DNA of 38,575 nt from Methylococcales bacterium (GTDB taxonomy: Bacteria > Pseudomonadota > Gammaproteobacteria > Methylococcales > Methylomonadaceae). A program made the translations under genes and the position numbers. The first letter of the stretch is position 1, and each line of letters starts with the position of its first letter. A model generated the notes under the pieces. The model was not told the DNA's origin and made no database searches. It was given only the letters and a program-made list of their open reading frames with translations. Below, piece after piece: positions 16,495 to 25,952 of this stretch. Location of the stretch: the NCBI GenBank assembly GCA_028712795.1, contig JAQTPT010000039.1:1-38575 (forward strand), written 5' to 3'.

Positions 16495-19257
16495 ATGCGC
16501 GAGACAATCATCATGAACAACGAACGTCCGGACCCCGATGAATTGCTTGCCCGTGTCGAGCGGGAGCAGACCCGCGCCAGCCGGGGACGGCTCAAGATTT
16601 TTTTTGGCGCGGCGGCGGGCGTCGGCAAGACGTACGCCATGTTGCTGGCCGCCAGGGAAAGACGGGCAGAAAATATTGACATCATTGTCGGTCTGGTGGA
16701 AACCCATGGACGAAAAGAGACTGCCGTACTGATAGAGGGGCTGGAGGTTTTGCCTCCCAAACTGATTGAATATCGCGGGACGACATTGCGGGAGTTCGAC
16801 CTCGATAAAGCTCTCAAGCGCAAGCCTTCAGTCATTGTGGTTGACGAACTGGCGCACACCAATGCCCAGGGTTGCCGGCACCCCAAGCGCTGGCAAGATA
16901 TCGAAGAGCTCCTGGAAGCCGGTATTGATGTCTATACCGCCCTCAATGTGCAGCATCTGGAAAGCCTCAATGACGATATTGGCCAGATTACCGGCATACA
17001 AGTCTGGGAAACCGTACCGGATACGGTATTTGAAGAAGCCAATGAAATCGAACTCGTGGATCTGCCGCCTGACGAATTGCTCGACAGGCTCAAGGATGGC
17101 AAGGTTTATTTGCCGCAACAGGCTCAGGAAGCAATCAGGCATTTTTTCCGCAAAGGCAATCTGATTGCCTTGCGGGAGCTGGCTCTCCGGCAAACCGCCA
17201 ATCGCGTTGATGCGCAAATGCTGGATTACCGGGAGGATAATGCTATCCGCCAAGTCTGGCAAGTCAGCGAGCGAATTATGGTCTGTATCGGCCCCAACGC
17301 CCTGGCGGAACGCCTGGTCAGGGCCGGCAAGCGCTTTGCCACCAGCCTGCGGGCGCAATGGCTTGTGGTGTATGTCGAAACGCCCGAACTGCAACGCTTG
17401 CCGGCGGAAAAACGTGATAGCGTGCTGCGCATTCTGCGTCTTGGCGAAAAGCTTGGGGCGGAGACCGTAACCTTGAGCGCACCTGATATGAGTTCCGCGA
17501 TCATCAAATTTTCCAATGATCGAAATGTCACCAAGATTGTCATCGGCAAACCAACCCGGCGGGGATTTAAGCGTTTTTTGCTGGGTTCCGTAGTGGACTC
17601 GCTGATTAGTGATGCACACAACATCAACCTCTATCTGCTGGGCAGCCCCCGGCCTGAAAAAGGCGACGATATCAGTGATAGATCAGGACTTTCCCTGTAC
17701 CGGAAAAAACCGTTGCCGGGGCTTGGCGTGCGGCTATCCTCGTGGCAAAAGAATCGCACGCTGGGTTATGTCTGGGCTTTTGCCGTGGTAGTCGCCAGTA
17801 CTGCGCTTACCTACATGATGTTCGGCCGGTTTGAGCTGGCCAATATGATTATGGTTTTTTTGCTGGGCGTGGTTTTTATCGCGACGCGTTTTGGCCGGGG
17901 CCCTTCCATTTTCGCCTCCTTTTTAGGCGTTGCTATTTTTGATTTTTTGTTCGTAAAACCTTATTTAAGTTTTACGGTAGCCGATAGCCAATATCTGGTG
18001 ACGCTCCTGGCCATGTTGACCGTGGCGATGTTAATCAGCAATCTGATGGCTAATGTCCGCTCCCAGGCCAAAGTGGCCGGGCACAGGGAACGGCGCGCGA
18101 CGGTTCTTTACGCGATGAGCCGTGATCTGACAGCCAGCCAAAGTGAAGATGAAATCGTGCGCACGGCGGTGCATCATCTCTATTCCGAGTTCGGCAGCCA
18201 AAACGTCATTCTCTTTCCTGACGCCAATGGCCGCATTACTTACCCTAAGGGCCAGGCAATTCCTGAGTCACTGCACGGCGCAGACTTAAGCGTTGCCCAG
18301 TGGGTTATGGACCATAACGAGATCGCCGGACAGGGAACCAACACGTTGCCGGGCACCGAGGCGATTTATTTTCCACTGTGCAACAAGGAAACCATGCTGG
18401 GGGTTCTGGTTTTACTCCCTGTTAATTTGCGGCGCGTGTACCTGCCTGAACAACGGAAATTGCTGGAAACCTTTCTTGGGCAAATTGCCCAGGCACTCAT
18501 CCGTGTAAAATTGACCGAGCAAACCAAAAAAGTTCAAGTGGAAATGGAAGCCGAACGCCTACGGAACATGCTGCTCAGCTCCATTTCCCACGATTTGAGG
18601 ACGCCGCTCACGACCATAGTAGGTTCAGCCAGCACGTTAATGGAGGAAAATAGCGCCCTCAACTCCGGAGACAAGCTTGAACTGAGCCGTTCCATTTATG
18701 ATGAAGCGCAACGGATGTCAAGCCTGATCAATAATATTTTGGATATGGCGCGGCTTGACGCGGGCACCATTGAACTCAACAAACAGTGGGTTCCGCTTGA
18801 GGAAATTATCGGAACCGTGTTGACATGCTTGCAAAAACGCCTGGAAAACCGTCAGGTAACCGTTAAATTGCCACCCGGCATGCCAATGGTTTATGTAGAC
18901 GCCGTGATGATCGAACAGGTTTTGATCAATCTGCTGGAAAATGTCCTGCGTTATACGCCCGGGAAAAGTCCTGTGGAGATCATGGCGGAAGTGTCTTCTG
19001 CTAAAATGGAAATCTCTGTTGCCGACCGGGGGCCGGGTATCCCCAGCGGTCTTGAAAACAAGCTGTTTGAAAAATTTTACCGGGTTCATAACGAAGCAGC
19101 GCAGAGCGGGGTGGGACTGGGTTTGGCGATTTGCCGCGCCATCATTGAAGCACATGGAGGGAGCATTCAGGCGAAAAACCGGCCGACGGGAGGCGCTGTA
19201 TTTTCATTCATGATTCCTCTGGATCATGCGCAACCGGAGATGGGAGAGGAAGAGTGA
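16495..19257 (+). CDS. kdpD: Osmosensitive K+ channel histidine kinase KdpD
   Basis: Sensor kinase of 920 residues that phosphorylates KdpE when potassium is scarce or osmolarity rises. Domains in order: the KdpD N-terminal domain (~20-230) with Walker A AAAGVGKTYAML and the acidic DELAHTN motif; a USP-like domain (~250-370); four closely spaced membrane helices (~425-520); a GAF-like segment; the dimerisation helix with phospho-accepting His 699 in SSISHDLRTPLTT; and the ATPase domain with N box (LLENVLRYTPG), G1 (DRGPGIP) and G2 (GVGLGLAI). Length fits E. coli KdpD (894). It lies 16 bases after the CorA gene; both ATG 16495 and ATG 16513 lack a clear ribosome-binding site. Its end overlaps the kdpE start by 4 bases. 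Confidence 0.96.
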   Translation: MRETIIMNNERPDPDELLARVEREQTRASRGRLKIFFGAAAGVGKTYAMLLAARERRAENIDIIVGLVETHGRKETAVLIEGLEVLPPKLIEYRGTTLREFDLDKALKRKPSVIVVDELAHTNAQGCRHPKRWQDIEELLEAGIDVYTALNVQHLESLNDDIGQITGIQVWETVPDTVFEEANEIELVDLPPDELLDRLKDGKVYLPQQAQEAIRHFFRKGNLIALRELALRQTANRVDAQMLDYREDNAIRQVWQVSERIMVCIGPNALAERLVRAGKRFATSLRAQWLVVYVETPELQRLPAEKRDSVLRILRLGEKLGAETVTLSAPDMSSAIIKFSNDRNVTKIVIGKPTRRGFKRFLLGSVVDSLISDAHNINLYLLGSPRPEKGDDISDRSGLSLYRKKPLPGLGVRLSSWQKNRTLGYVWAFAVVVASTALTYMMFGRFELANMIMVFLLGVVFIATRFGRGPSIFASFLGVAIFDFLFVKPYLSFTVADSQYLVTLLAMLTVAMLISNLMANVRSQAKVAGHRERRATVLYAMSRDLTASQSEDEIVRTAVHHLYSEFGSQNVILFPDANGRITYPKGQAIPESLHGADLSVAQWVMDHNEIAGQGTNTLPGTEAIYFPLCNKETMLGVLVLLPVNLRRVYLPEQRKLLETFLGQIAQALIRVKLTEQTKKVQVEMEAERLRNMLLSSISHDLRTPLTTIVGSASTLMEENSALNSGDKLELSRSIYDEAQRMSSLINNILDMARLDAGTIELNKQWVPLEEIIGTVLTCLQKRLENRQVTVKLPPGMPMVYVDAVMIEQVLINLLENVLRYTPGKSPVEIMAEVSSAKMEISVADRGPGIPSGLENKLFEKFYRVHNEAAQSGVGLGLAICRAIIEAHGGSIQAKNRPTGGAVFSFMIPLDHAQPEMGEEE

Positions 19258-19952
19258 GTTCGAGTAACAGCCCCGTTATTGTTGTTATAGAGGATGACCC
19301 TGCAATACGCCTTTTTTTGCGGACAGGCCTCGGCGCTCATGGCTTCAAGGTATTTGAAGCGGACACAGGCAAGCAGGGCATCATTGAAGCGGGCGTACGC
19401 AAACCTGATCTCATCATCCTTGATCTGGGACTGCCCGATATGGATGGCGTTGAAGTTATCAAAACCATAAGGGCATGGTCCGTCATGCCTATTATTATCT
19501 TGTCCGCGCGCAGCGGTGAACAGCATAAAATTGATGCGCTGGATGCGGGCGCCGACGATTATCTGACCAAGCCGTTTGGTTTAGGTGAATTGCTTGCCCG
19601 GATCCGGGTCGCCCTGCGGCATTCGGTAAACAGCCCGGAACAAGGTGAGAATGGTGTTTTTACCAACGGCGCATTGAAAGTCGATTTGCTAAACCGTCAG
19701 GTTTTTGTTGGCGACCGGGAAATTCATCTTACGAAGATCCAGTACCGGTTATTGTCGGTGCTGGTTAAAAATGCCGGCAAGGTATTAACGCATCAACACC
19801 TGCTCAAGGAAGTCTGGGGGCCGTCTTATAGCGATAATTCACATTATCTGCGGATTTACATGAGCCAGCTCAGACAAAAGCTGGAAACGGACCCGACACA
19901 ACCGGAGTATTTATTGACGGAATCGGGTGTCGGTTACCGGCTTAAAGTCTAA
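19254..19952 (+). CDS. kdpE: Response regulator KdpE
   Basis: OmpR-family transcription activator of the kdp genes, 232 residues. The receiver domain has the acidic pair in VIEDDPAIR, the phospho-acceptor Asp 57 in LIILDLGLPDMDG, Thr/Ser in IILSARS and Lys in DYLTKPFG. The DNA-binding winged helix starts at ~130 and has the typical KVLTHQHLLKEVWGPSY and HYLRIYMSQLRQKLE segments. It starts with GTG overlapping the kdpD stop (GTGA), with GGGAGAGG as ribosome-binding site inside kdpD. The expected target is the KdpE-box-like site at 8943-8968. It is the last gene of the cluster; the next gene lies on the other strand. Confidence 0.96.
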   Translation: MSSSNSPVIVVIEDDPAIRLFLRTGLGAHGFKVFEADTGKQGIIEAGVRKPDLIILDLGLPDMDGVEVIKTIRAWSVMPIIILSARSGEQHKIDALDAGADDYLTKPFGLGELLARIRVALRHSVNSPEQGENGVFTNGALKVDLLNRQVFVGDREIHLTKIQYRLLSVLVKNAGKVLTHQHLLKEVWGPSYSDNSHYLRIYMSQLRQKLETDPTQPEYLLTESGVGYRLKV

Positions 19953-20019
19953 GTTCTGCCGGTTTAAAATCCGGTTGCCCCAAAAACCAGACAACCCTCT
20001 CCAAAACGTTCAAAATATC

Positions 20020-20062
20020 CCGTTTACATAGGCATTACTGTCGACAAATGAACTCTTTTTAT
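20020..20062 (-). pseudogene. Relic of one SBBP repeat blade
   Basis: On the minus strand this reads FVDSNAYVNGIF then stop, against AVDSAGNAYVTGYT in the blades of the neighbouring gene. At DNA level ATATCCCGTTTACATAGGCATT differs from the repeat unit ATATCCCGTCACATAGGCATT at only a few positions. It lies ~75 bases beyond the stop of the SBBP gene and is too short to be a gene. It may be left from an older, longer or rearranged copy; chance is not excluded. Confidence 0.4.
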
Positions 20063-20136
20063 GAAATCTTTGTAAATTTACCGTATATCAAATAAGTTGA
20101 GTTGCCGAAAAGGCGGGCAACCCAACCAGCTTTTGT

Positions 20137-23058
20137 TTAAGGTGTTTTCCAAGGATAGTAAGGCAGGGATTTACCCATCGGGGCGGGGATGTAGTTTTGC
20201 GCGGGGGCGTTACAATTCCCGGTCGTCGCGCCGCCTTGCAACAGGAAGGCGTTCCAACTTGAGGCGGAACCGTAAACAGCCGGGTCTAGCCAACCTTGGG
20301 AAGCCAGCAAAGTGCGCCGCCGGGTGACAGACGCTTTGTTACAATCGGTGGCGGTGCTTTCTCCAAGTTCAATATAACCCCAAGGCCCTTTTTCTTTGTA
20401 CGTGGAATTCAGCGATAGATGCAGGTGTGAATTGCTTCCCCAATTACCGATTGTGCCGATTTGTTGACCGGCCGTCACTGTTTGGCCTTTTGTCACCGTG
20501 GCGTCGATATGGCCGTAATACGCAAAAAGGGAGGAAAAGCCACCGCACTTGGAGTGGTCTATAATCGTGAACCGGTTCCAAATATTCGGAGTTGTCGTTG
20601 CGTTACGGGCCTCTTTAACCGTTCCTTTGCACACTGCGTACACGGGCGTTCCCGCCGCCACATGATAATCGATCCCATTATGTGCTTGTGTCGCTAAGCT
20701 GCGGACGCAATAGCCGCCAACCAGGCATTGACCTATGGCTTGGCCTTGCATCCGGTAGGTTGATAGGTTGGCGAGGGGCTGGTGCAGGCTGTACCCCGCA
20801 CTGAACTTAGCAACGAAGACATCGCCACCGCCGTTGAAGCTGGCATCGTAGGAGATAATGCCAGCGTCGTTGGCATGGGTGGGGAAATTGGCCGATTCAG
20901 TATATCCCGTCACATAGGCATTCCCGGCATTGTCCACAGCAATGCTGAATCCATAATCGCTACTACTTCCGCCCAAATAGGTGGAATACAGCACTTGCGA
21001 GCCGGTGGCGTTGAATTTAATCACGAAGTCATCGCCATCGCCCCCAAAAAAATGAGAATACTTGGCGTTGACGGTAGGAAAATCGGCAGAGGATGTATAT
21101 CCCGTCACATAGGCATTCCCGGCGATGTCCACGGCAATGCCTAAGCCACTATCGCCACTACCTCCGCCCAAATAGGTGGAATATAGCACCTGCGAGCCGG
21201 TAGCGTTGAATTTGGTCACGAAAGCATCGCTACCCCCTCCCAAATGGGGATACTTGGCGTTGATGGTAGGAAAATCGGCGGAGCCTGTAAATCCCGTCAC
21301 ATAGGCATTCCCGGCGTTGTCTACGGCAATGCCTGAGCCATAATCGCTACTACTTCCGCCCAAATAGGTGGAATACAACACCTGCGAGCCGGTGGCGTTG
21401 AATTTGGTAACGAAGTCATCGCTATCCCCCCCCAAATGGGGATACTTGGCGTTGACGATAGGAAAATCGGCAGAGTATGTTACACCGGTCACATAGGCAT
21501 TCCAGGCGCTGTCCACGGCAATGCCGGAGCCATAATCACCACCATTTCCGCCCAAATAGGTGGAATACAATACTTGCGAGCCGGTGGCGTTGAATTTGGT
21601 CACGAAGGTATCGCTAGACCCCAAAAGATAGGGATACTTGGCGTTGACGGTAGGAAAATCGGCAGAGTATGTTACACCGGTCACATAGGCATTACCAGCG
21701 CTGTCCACGGCAATGCCTGAGCCATTATCTCTACTACTTCCGCCCAGATAGGTGGAATACAGCACCTGCGAGCCGGTGGCGTTGAACTTTGTCACGAAGG
21801 CGTCGGCATCGCTACCCCCCACCAAATGAGGATACTTGGCGTTGACGGTAGGAAAATCGGCAGAGTAGGTTACACCGGTCACATAAGCATTGCCGACGCT
21901 GTCCACGGTAATGCCTGAGCCATTATCGAGACTATTTCCGCCTAGATAGGTGGAATACAGCACTTGCGAGCCTGTGGCGTTGAACTTGGTCACAAAGGCA
22001 TCGCTAGCCCCCTTCAAATGGGGATACTTGGCGTTGACGGTAGGAAAACCGGCAGAGTCTGTTACACCTGTCACATAAGCATTGCCGACGCTGTCCACGG
22101 CAATGAAGTTGCCCACGACGTCAATACCTATATTATCTCTACCACTGCCGCCCAAATAAGTGGAATACGCCAACACCGGATCGATCACCAAAGGCTGCGT
22201 GGCATCGTAAGCCGCCACCTGGAAACCGATTTGCGGGCTTGTCCTCTTGCCATGCCGATTTCCGTGAGCTGCGTCATACAGCACAAAGCGCCCATCCACA
22301 TCGCGCCGTTGGCCGCCGAGGGTCTGATACACCACCGGCTTGTGTAGGCGCACGTCACCGCCTGCCGTTTGCAGCACCAGATCACCGAGCGCGTCGATAG
22401 CCACTTTATCAGCCCCTTCGAACGAAAGCCGCACGGCTTTGGGGTCGGCTCCAGCAGCAACGATGAAGTCGTACTCCAATTGCCGCTGGTTGCCGTAATA
22501 GACAAGATCAATGCCGGGGTAGACGTTTTCGTACTTCGCCTTGGCGTAGGTCGGGACATTGGTTTGCCACTGCTTGGGGTCTTTGCCGCGAAAATAGTTA
22601 ACCTTGCCGGGTAATTCATCCAGCCCTTGAATGTGCGGGTTCGGATTGCCGCCGACCAGCTTCATGCGCAGCGTAGCCGTCTTTTCCAAGCCGCTTTGAA
22701 CGGACTTTCCGGGCGTTTTCCCGATTGGAACCGGCGATTTTAAACCCGAGGACTTGCCGGCTTTCGTTCCGGCGGGCTTGGCTTTATGCAGCGACAGTAC
22801 TGCCTCTGTCGGCGTCAGAAACAGCCCATAACCCTGCCCGCGCGAAACGAACCGGACTTGTTTATCGGTCTGCCCCCGGTTAGCCTCAAAACTCAACGGC
22901 AGCTTGCCGTAGCTTTCCTCCAGCCGGGCTTTGGTTGTCGCATCCGGTTTTGTCTGCGCTTCAACCCCGTTTGCAGTCGCCGCGTTGCAAAACACCGCGA
23001 AAGCTATCAATCCCAGCAACCATGCCGGCAGTTTCGTCCATTTATGTTGTTTGTTCAT
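20137..23058 (-). CDS. Secreted SBBP seven-repeat propeller protein with M23 peptidase domain
   Basis: Start chosen at ATG 23058 with GGGGAA just before it (973 residues); it gives a clean signal peptide (KLPAWLLGLIAFAVFCNAATANG). Order: a DUF7948-type N-terminal domain found with SBBP repeats (LSFEANRGQTDKQVRFVSRG to VIDPVLAYSTYLGG), seven nearly identical repeats of 63-70 residues (STYLGG...GIAVDS-GNAYVTG...DFPTVNAKYPHL...FVTKFNATGSQ), then a LytM/M23 domain. The seven repeats fit one seven-bladed beta-propeller. The M23 Zn site is present as HNGID and HLHLSL, so the enzyme looks catalytically complete and could cut peptidoglycan cross-links or another Gly-rich peptide. The leader holds a GEMM-type riboswitch, so expression should follow cyclic dinucleotide levels, in line with a surface or biofilm role. 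No other genes share the transcript. Confidence 0.85.
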   Translation of the reverse strand: MNKQHKWTKLPAWLLGLIAFAVFCNAATANGVEAQTKPDATTKARLEESYGKLPLSFEANRGQTDKQVRFVSRGQGYGLFLTPTEAVLSLHKAKPAGTKAGKSSGLKSPVPIGKTPGKSVQSGLEKTATLRMKLVGGNPNPHIQGLDELPGKVNYFRGKDPKQWQTNVPTYAKAKYENVYPGIDLVYYGNQRQLEYDFIVAAGADPKAVRLSFEGADKVAIDALGDLVLQTAGGDVRLHKPVVYQTLGGQRRDVDGRFVLYDAAHGNRHGKRTSPQIGFQVAAYDATQPLVIDPVLAYSTYLGGSGRDNIGIDVVGNFIAVDSVGNAYVTGVTDSAGFPTVNAKYPHLKGASDAFVTKFNATGSQVLYSTYLGGNSLDNGSGITVDSVGNAYVTGVTYSADFPTVNAKYPHLVGGSDADAFVTKFNATGSQVLYSTYLGGSSRDNGSGIAVDSAGNAYVTGVTYSADFPTVNAKYPYLLGSSDTFVTKFNATGSQVLYSTYLGGNGGDYGSGIAVDSAWNAYVTGVTYSADFPIVNAKYPHLGGDSDDFVTKFNATGSQVLYSTYLGGSSSDYGSGIAVDNAGNAYVTGFTGSADFPTINAKYPHLGGGSDAFVTKFNATGSQVLYSTYLGGGSGDSGLGIAVDIAGNAYVTGYTSSADFPTVNAKYSHFFGGDGDDFVIKFNATGSQVLYSTYLGGSSSDYGFSIAVDNAGNAYVTGYTESANFPTHANDAGIISYDASFNGGGDVFVAKFSAGYSLHQPLANLSTYRMQGQAIGQCLVGGYCVRSLATQAHNGIDYHVAAGTPVYAVCKGTVKEARNATTTPNIWNRFTIIDHSKCGGFSSLFAYYGHIDATVTKGQTVTAGQQIGTIGNWGSNSHLHLSLNSTYKEKGPWGYIELGESTATDCNKASVTRRRTLLASQGWLDPAVYGSASSWNAFLLQGGATTGNCNAPAQNYIPAPMGKSLPYYPWKTP
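20830..22170 (-). repeat. Seven tandem ~195-bp coding repeats
   Basis: Internal repeats of the SBBP gene. Each unit is 189-210 bases and carries the same strings on the plus strand (CACATAGGCATT, CCAAATAGGTGGAATA, GAGCCGGTGGCGTTGAA). The middle five are the most alike, even at third codon positions, which points to recent expansion or gene conversion within the array. The outermost unit on the C-terminal side (20830-20960) is more divergent. Confidence 0.85.
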
Positions 23059-23102
23059 AATTCCCCGCCATTGCGCAGAAAAGCGCCCTTTATCTCTACC
23101 AT

Positions 23103-23160
23103 AAAAAAGCCGGACTCCCTTGCGCGACATTCACGATGTCACCCTCGGTAGTCCGGCTTT
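23103..23160 (-). terminator. Intrinsic terminator of the riboswitch expression platform
   Basis: On the minus strand AAAGCCGGACT pairs perfectly with AGTCCGGCTTT, followed at once by a T-run (TTTTTT). A smaller hairpin (GACATCGTGAATGTC) sits in the loop. The left arm AGCCGGACTACC is also the 3' part of the riboswitch aptamer, so the two structures exclude each other. It lies 45 bases before the SBBP start codon. Folding of ligand-bound aptamer should prevent this stem and permit read-through. Confidence 0.85.
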
Positions 23161-23218
23161 CCGTTTGTTTGGGATCCGCGACTTTCTGCCCCTACCTTCC
23201 GATAGGTTTGGCTTTGGA
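23140..23218 (-). ncRNA. GEMM-I (cyclic di-GMP-I-type) riboswitch
   Basis: Minus-strand RNA from about 23218 to 23140 has the GEMM layout: AAAGCCAAACC entry strand, a 6-bp P1b hairpin CCTATC-GGAA-GGTAGG closed by a GNRA tetraloop, the joining GGCAGAAAGTC (consensus GGACGCAAAGCC), a P2 stem GCGGATCC / GGAAAGCCGGAC, and the 3' strand ACTACCGAG (consensus GGTTGCCGA). It resembles the Geobacter-type members. The 3' strand overlaps the left arm of an intrinsic terminator, so ligand binding should switch expression on. Ligand is cyclic di-GMP or, for some members, 3',3'-cGAMP; the sequence alone does not settle which. Confidence 0.8.
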
Positions 23219-23418
23219 AAATAAAATTTGAAACGACTCTACCACAGCGTTAATACTATTTCTACTGAGTATTCAAGTCGCCTTTTTGTTATCCTCGAAA
23301 GCTTCGTATAAGGAATTGAGCAAAACAGAGATTTTGCTATGGTATTCAAGCTGATAAAGTCATGCAAGGAACAACTCATGGGCAAAATTTAAGTTACGGT
23401 TGCTTACCCGAATGTCCG

Positions 23419-25740
23419 TTAAGGGTTGGTGGTTGCCTCCACCGCATCCAACACGCACAAGGCGGCCATGTTGATAATACGGCGCACTGTGGCGGATGGC
23501 GTGAGGATGTGAACCGGCCTGGCGCAGCCCAGCATGATAGGGCCTATCGCGACTCCGGAACCGGCTGCGGTCTTGAGCAGGTTGTAGGCTATGTTGGCGG
23601 CGTCTATGTCCGGCAAAACCAGCAGGTTGGCGCTGCCTTTCAACTTTGAATCCGGCATCATTTTTTTCAATAACTCAAAATCCAGCGCGGCATCGCCATG
23701 CATCTCGCCATCCACTTCCATTTCCGGCGCCTGTTCCTGGATGATCGCCAATGCAGCGCGCATCTTTTGGGCGGTTTCACTGTTGCTGGAACCAAAACTG
23801 GAGTGCGATAGCAAAGCGACCCGTGGCACCATGCCCAATCGGCGCATTTTTTCCGCGGCTAACAGGGTAATTTCGGCAATCTGCTCTGCCGTCGGGTTTT
23901 CATTGACATGCGTGTCGACCATTAAAATCTGCCGTTCAGGCAGGATAAGGACGTTCATCGCGGCATAGACGTTGGCACCCGGACACTTGCCAAGAACCTG
24001 TTCGATATAATTCAGATGCAGGGCATTATTACCGAAGGTGCCGCAAATCATGCCGTCGGCGTCACCCTTATGAACCAGCATGGCGCCTATCAGCGTGTGG
24101 CGGCGGCGCATCTCCAGCTTGGCGTACTGTTCGGTGATGCCTTTGCGGATGGTCATTTTTAAGTAGGTCTGCCAAAAATCGCGATAGCGTTCGTCATATT
24201 CGGGATTGACAATCTGAAAATCGACATCGGGCCGGATGCGCAGGCCGAATTTTTCAATGCGAAATTGCAATACCGAGGGCCGCCCTATCAAAATGGGGGT
24301 GGCAATTTTTTCATCGACTATCACTTGTACTGCGCGCAATACGCGTTCTTCTTCGCCTTCGGCAAAGACAATGCGTTTCTTTTCAGCAGGCGCGTTTTTA
24401 GCAATCTGAAAAATCGGCTTCATAAAGGTGCCGCTGTGATAGACAAATTGCTGAAGGCGATCAACGTAAGCCTGCATATCCTTAATGGGCCGGGCTGCAA
24501 CGCCTGACTCTTCGGCTGCTTTGGCAACCGCCGGCGCAATTTTGGTCATCAGGCGCGGATCGAATGGCAGGGGAATCAGGTAATCCGGGCCAAAAGACAA
24601 ATTAGTGATGCCGTAGGCGCTGGCTACAATATCGGATTGTTCAGCCTGCGCCAAATCGGCAATCGCATGCACGGCGGCAATTTCCATGGGGTGAGTAATG
24701 GTGGTGGCGCCACAGTCAAGCGCTCCACGGAAAATGTAAGGAAAGCACAGCACGTTATTGACCTGATTAGGGTAATCGGAACGGCCGGTGGCAATGATTG
24801 CATCGTCGCGTACCGCCTTGACCTGTTCGGGTAAAATTTCTGGCGTTGGATTGGCCAAGGCCAATATCAAGGGCCGGGCTGCCATGGTTTTAACCATATC
24901 CTGTTTCAAAATACCGCCTGCGGATAACCCAAGAAATATATCCGCATCGTGCATGGCTTCCGCCAAGGTTCGTAAATTGGTTTCCTGGGCGTAACGCGCT
25001 TTATGGGGATCAATCAAGCCAATGCGGCCCTTATAAATGACGCCTGAGTGATCGGTGACGTAGATATTCTCAATAGGGAAGCCGAGTTCAACAAGCAAGT
25101 CCAGACAGGCCAAAGCCGCAGCGCCCGCGCCAGAAACGACAAGTTTGCAGTTTTTAATATCCTTGCCGAGCACTTTCAGGCCATTTAATATAGCCGCGCC
25201 GACGATAATCGCGGTGCCGTGCTGGTCGTCATGGAATACCGGTATGTTCATCCTTTCGCGTAACTTGCGTTCGATATAAAAACATTCGGGGGCTTTTATG
25301 TCTTCCAGATTGATGCCACCAAACGTGGGTTCCAGCGAGGCGATGATGTCACATAGCTTATCCGGATCCAGTTCATTGATCTCGATATCAAAGACGTCTA
25401 TACCGGCAAATTTCTTGAATAATACGCCCTTTCCTTCCATGACGGGTTTGGCGGCCAGAGGGCCAATATTGCCCAAGCCAAGGACGGCAGTGCCATTGGA
25501 AATCACTGCGACCAGATTGCCCCGAGCCGTGTATTTAAAAACACTGGCAGGATCAATGACAATTTCTTCACAAGCAGCCGCAACGCCCGGCGAATAGGCC
25601 AAGGCAAGGTCGCGCTGGTTAGTCAGTTGCTTGGTAGGCATAACACTGATTTTGCCGGGGGTCGGAAACTCATGATATTCGAGCGCCGCATCATATAGCT
25701 GCCGGTTAACTTCTACTTTTGGATCGATGGGGGAATTCAT
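23419..25740 (-). CDS. maeB: NADP-dependent malic enzyme with phosphotransacetylase-like domain
   Basis: Converts malate to pyruvate and CO2, producing NADPH; 773 residues, matching the ~759 of E. coli MaeB. The malic domain (~15-150) holds [15 protein letters not shown] and the Tyr/Lys region, with metal-binding acids in [10 protein letters not shown]. The NAD(P)-binding domain (~165-400) has [16 protein letters not shown] in the Rossmann loop and ALANPTPEI. From ~430 to the end a phosphate acetyl/butyryltransferase-like domain follows ([18 protein letters not shown] ... [18 protein letters not shown] ... [14 protein letters not shown]), which in MaeB has no transferase activity but senses acetyl-CoA. 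It may supply NADPH and pyruvate for biosynthesis. AAGGCAG lies before the ATG. A single gene with no partner in the neighbourhood. Confidence 0.95.
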   Translation of the reverse strand: MNSPIDPKVEVNRQLYDAALEYHEFPTPGKISVMPTKQLTNQRDLALAYSPGVAAACEEIVIDPASVFKYTARGNLVAVISNGTAVLGLGNIGPLAAKPVMEGKGVLFKKFAGIDVFDIEINELDPDKLCDIIASLEPTFGGINLEDIKAPECFYIERKLRERMNIPVFHDDQHGTAIIVGAAILNGLKVLGKDIKNCKLVVSGAGAAALACLDLLVELGFPIENIYVTDHSGVIYKGRIGLIDPHKARYAQETNLRTLAEAMHDADIFLGLSAGGILKQDMVKTMAARPLILALANPTPEILPEQVKAVRDDAIIATGRSDYPNQVNNVLCFPYIFRGALDCGATTITHPMEIAAVHAIADLAQAEQSDIVASAYGITNLSFGPDYLIPLPFDPRLMTKIAPAVAKAAEESGVAARPIKDMQAYVDRLQQFVYHSGTFMKPIFQIAKNAPAEKKRIVFAEGEEERVLRAVQVIVDEKIATPILIGRPSVLQFRIEKFGLRIRPDVDFQIVNPEYDERYRDFWQTYLKMTIRKGITEQYAKLEMRRRHTLIGAMLVHKGDADGMICGTFGNNALHLNYIEQVLGKCPGANVYAAMNVLILPERQILMVDTHVNENPTAEQIAEITLLAAEKMRRLGMVPRVALLSHSSFGSSNSETAQKMRAALAIIQEQAPEMEVDGEMHGDAALDFELLKKMMPDSKLKGSANLLVLPDIDAANIAYNLLKTAAGSGVAIGPIMLGCARPVHILTPSATVRRIINMAALCVLDAVEATTNP

Positions 25741-25952
25741 TTTCTGCCTTGTGTATAGAGATTAATTAAAGGTCAAGTGAGGCTATCACGATGATGATTA
25801 ACCTTATTCGACCCAATATTTAGGGCGTGATTGCCAGAGCAATCTCGTAGGAATCTCTAAAATCCCCAGACCTCCCTCTATCAGTGAGGTTATGAGATTT
25901 TTAGGGATATCCTTGTCTTCATTTTTGATATCGATCTTTGCCGGAAATCGCC

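Noticed and set aside
20096..20122. Hairpin GTTGCC/GGCAAC considered as a terminator for kdpE or the SBBP gene
   Set aside because: Short stem and no T-run in either direction.
20900..22170. Evenly spaced repeats considered as a CRISPR array
   Set aside because: The ~195-bp units are fully coding and translate to SBBP propeller blades.
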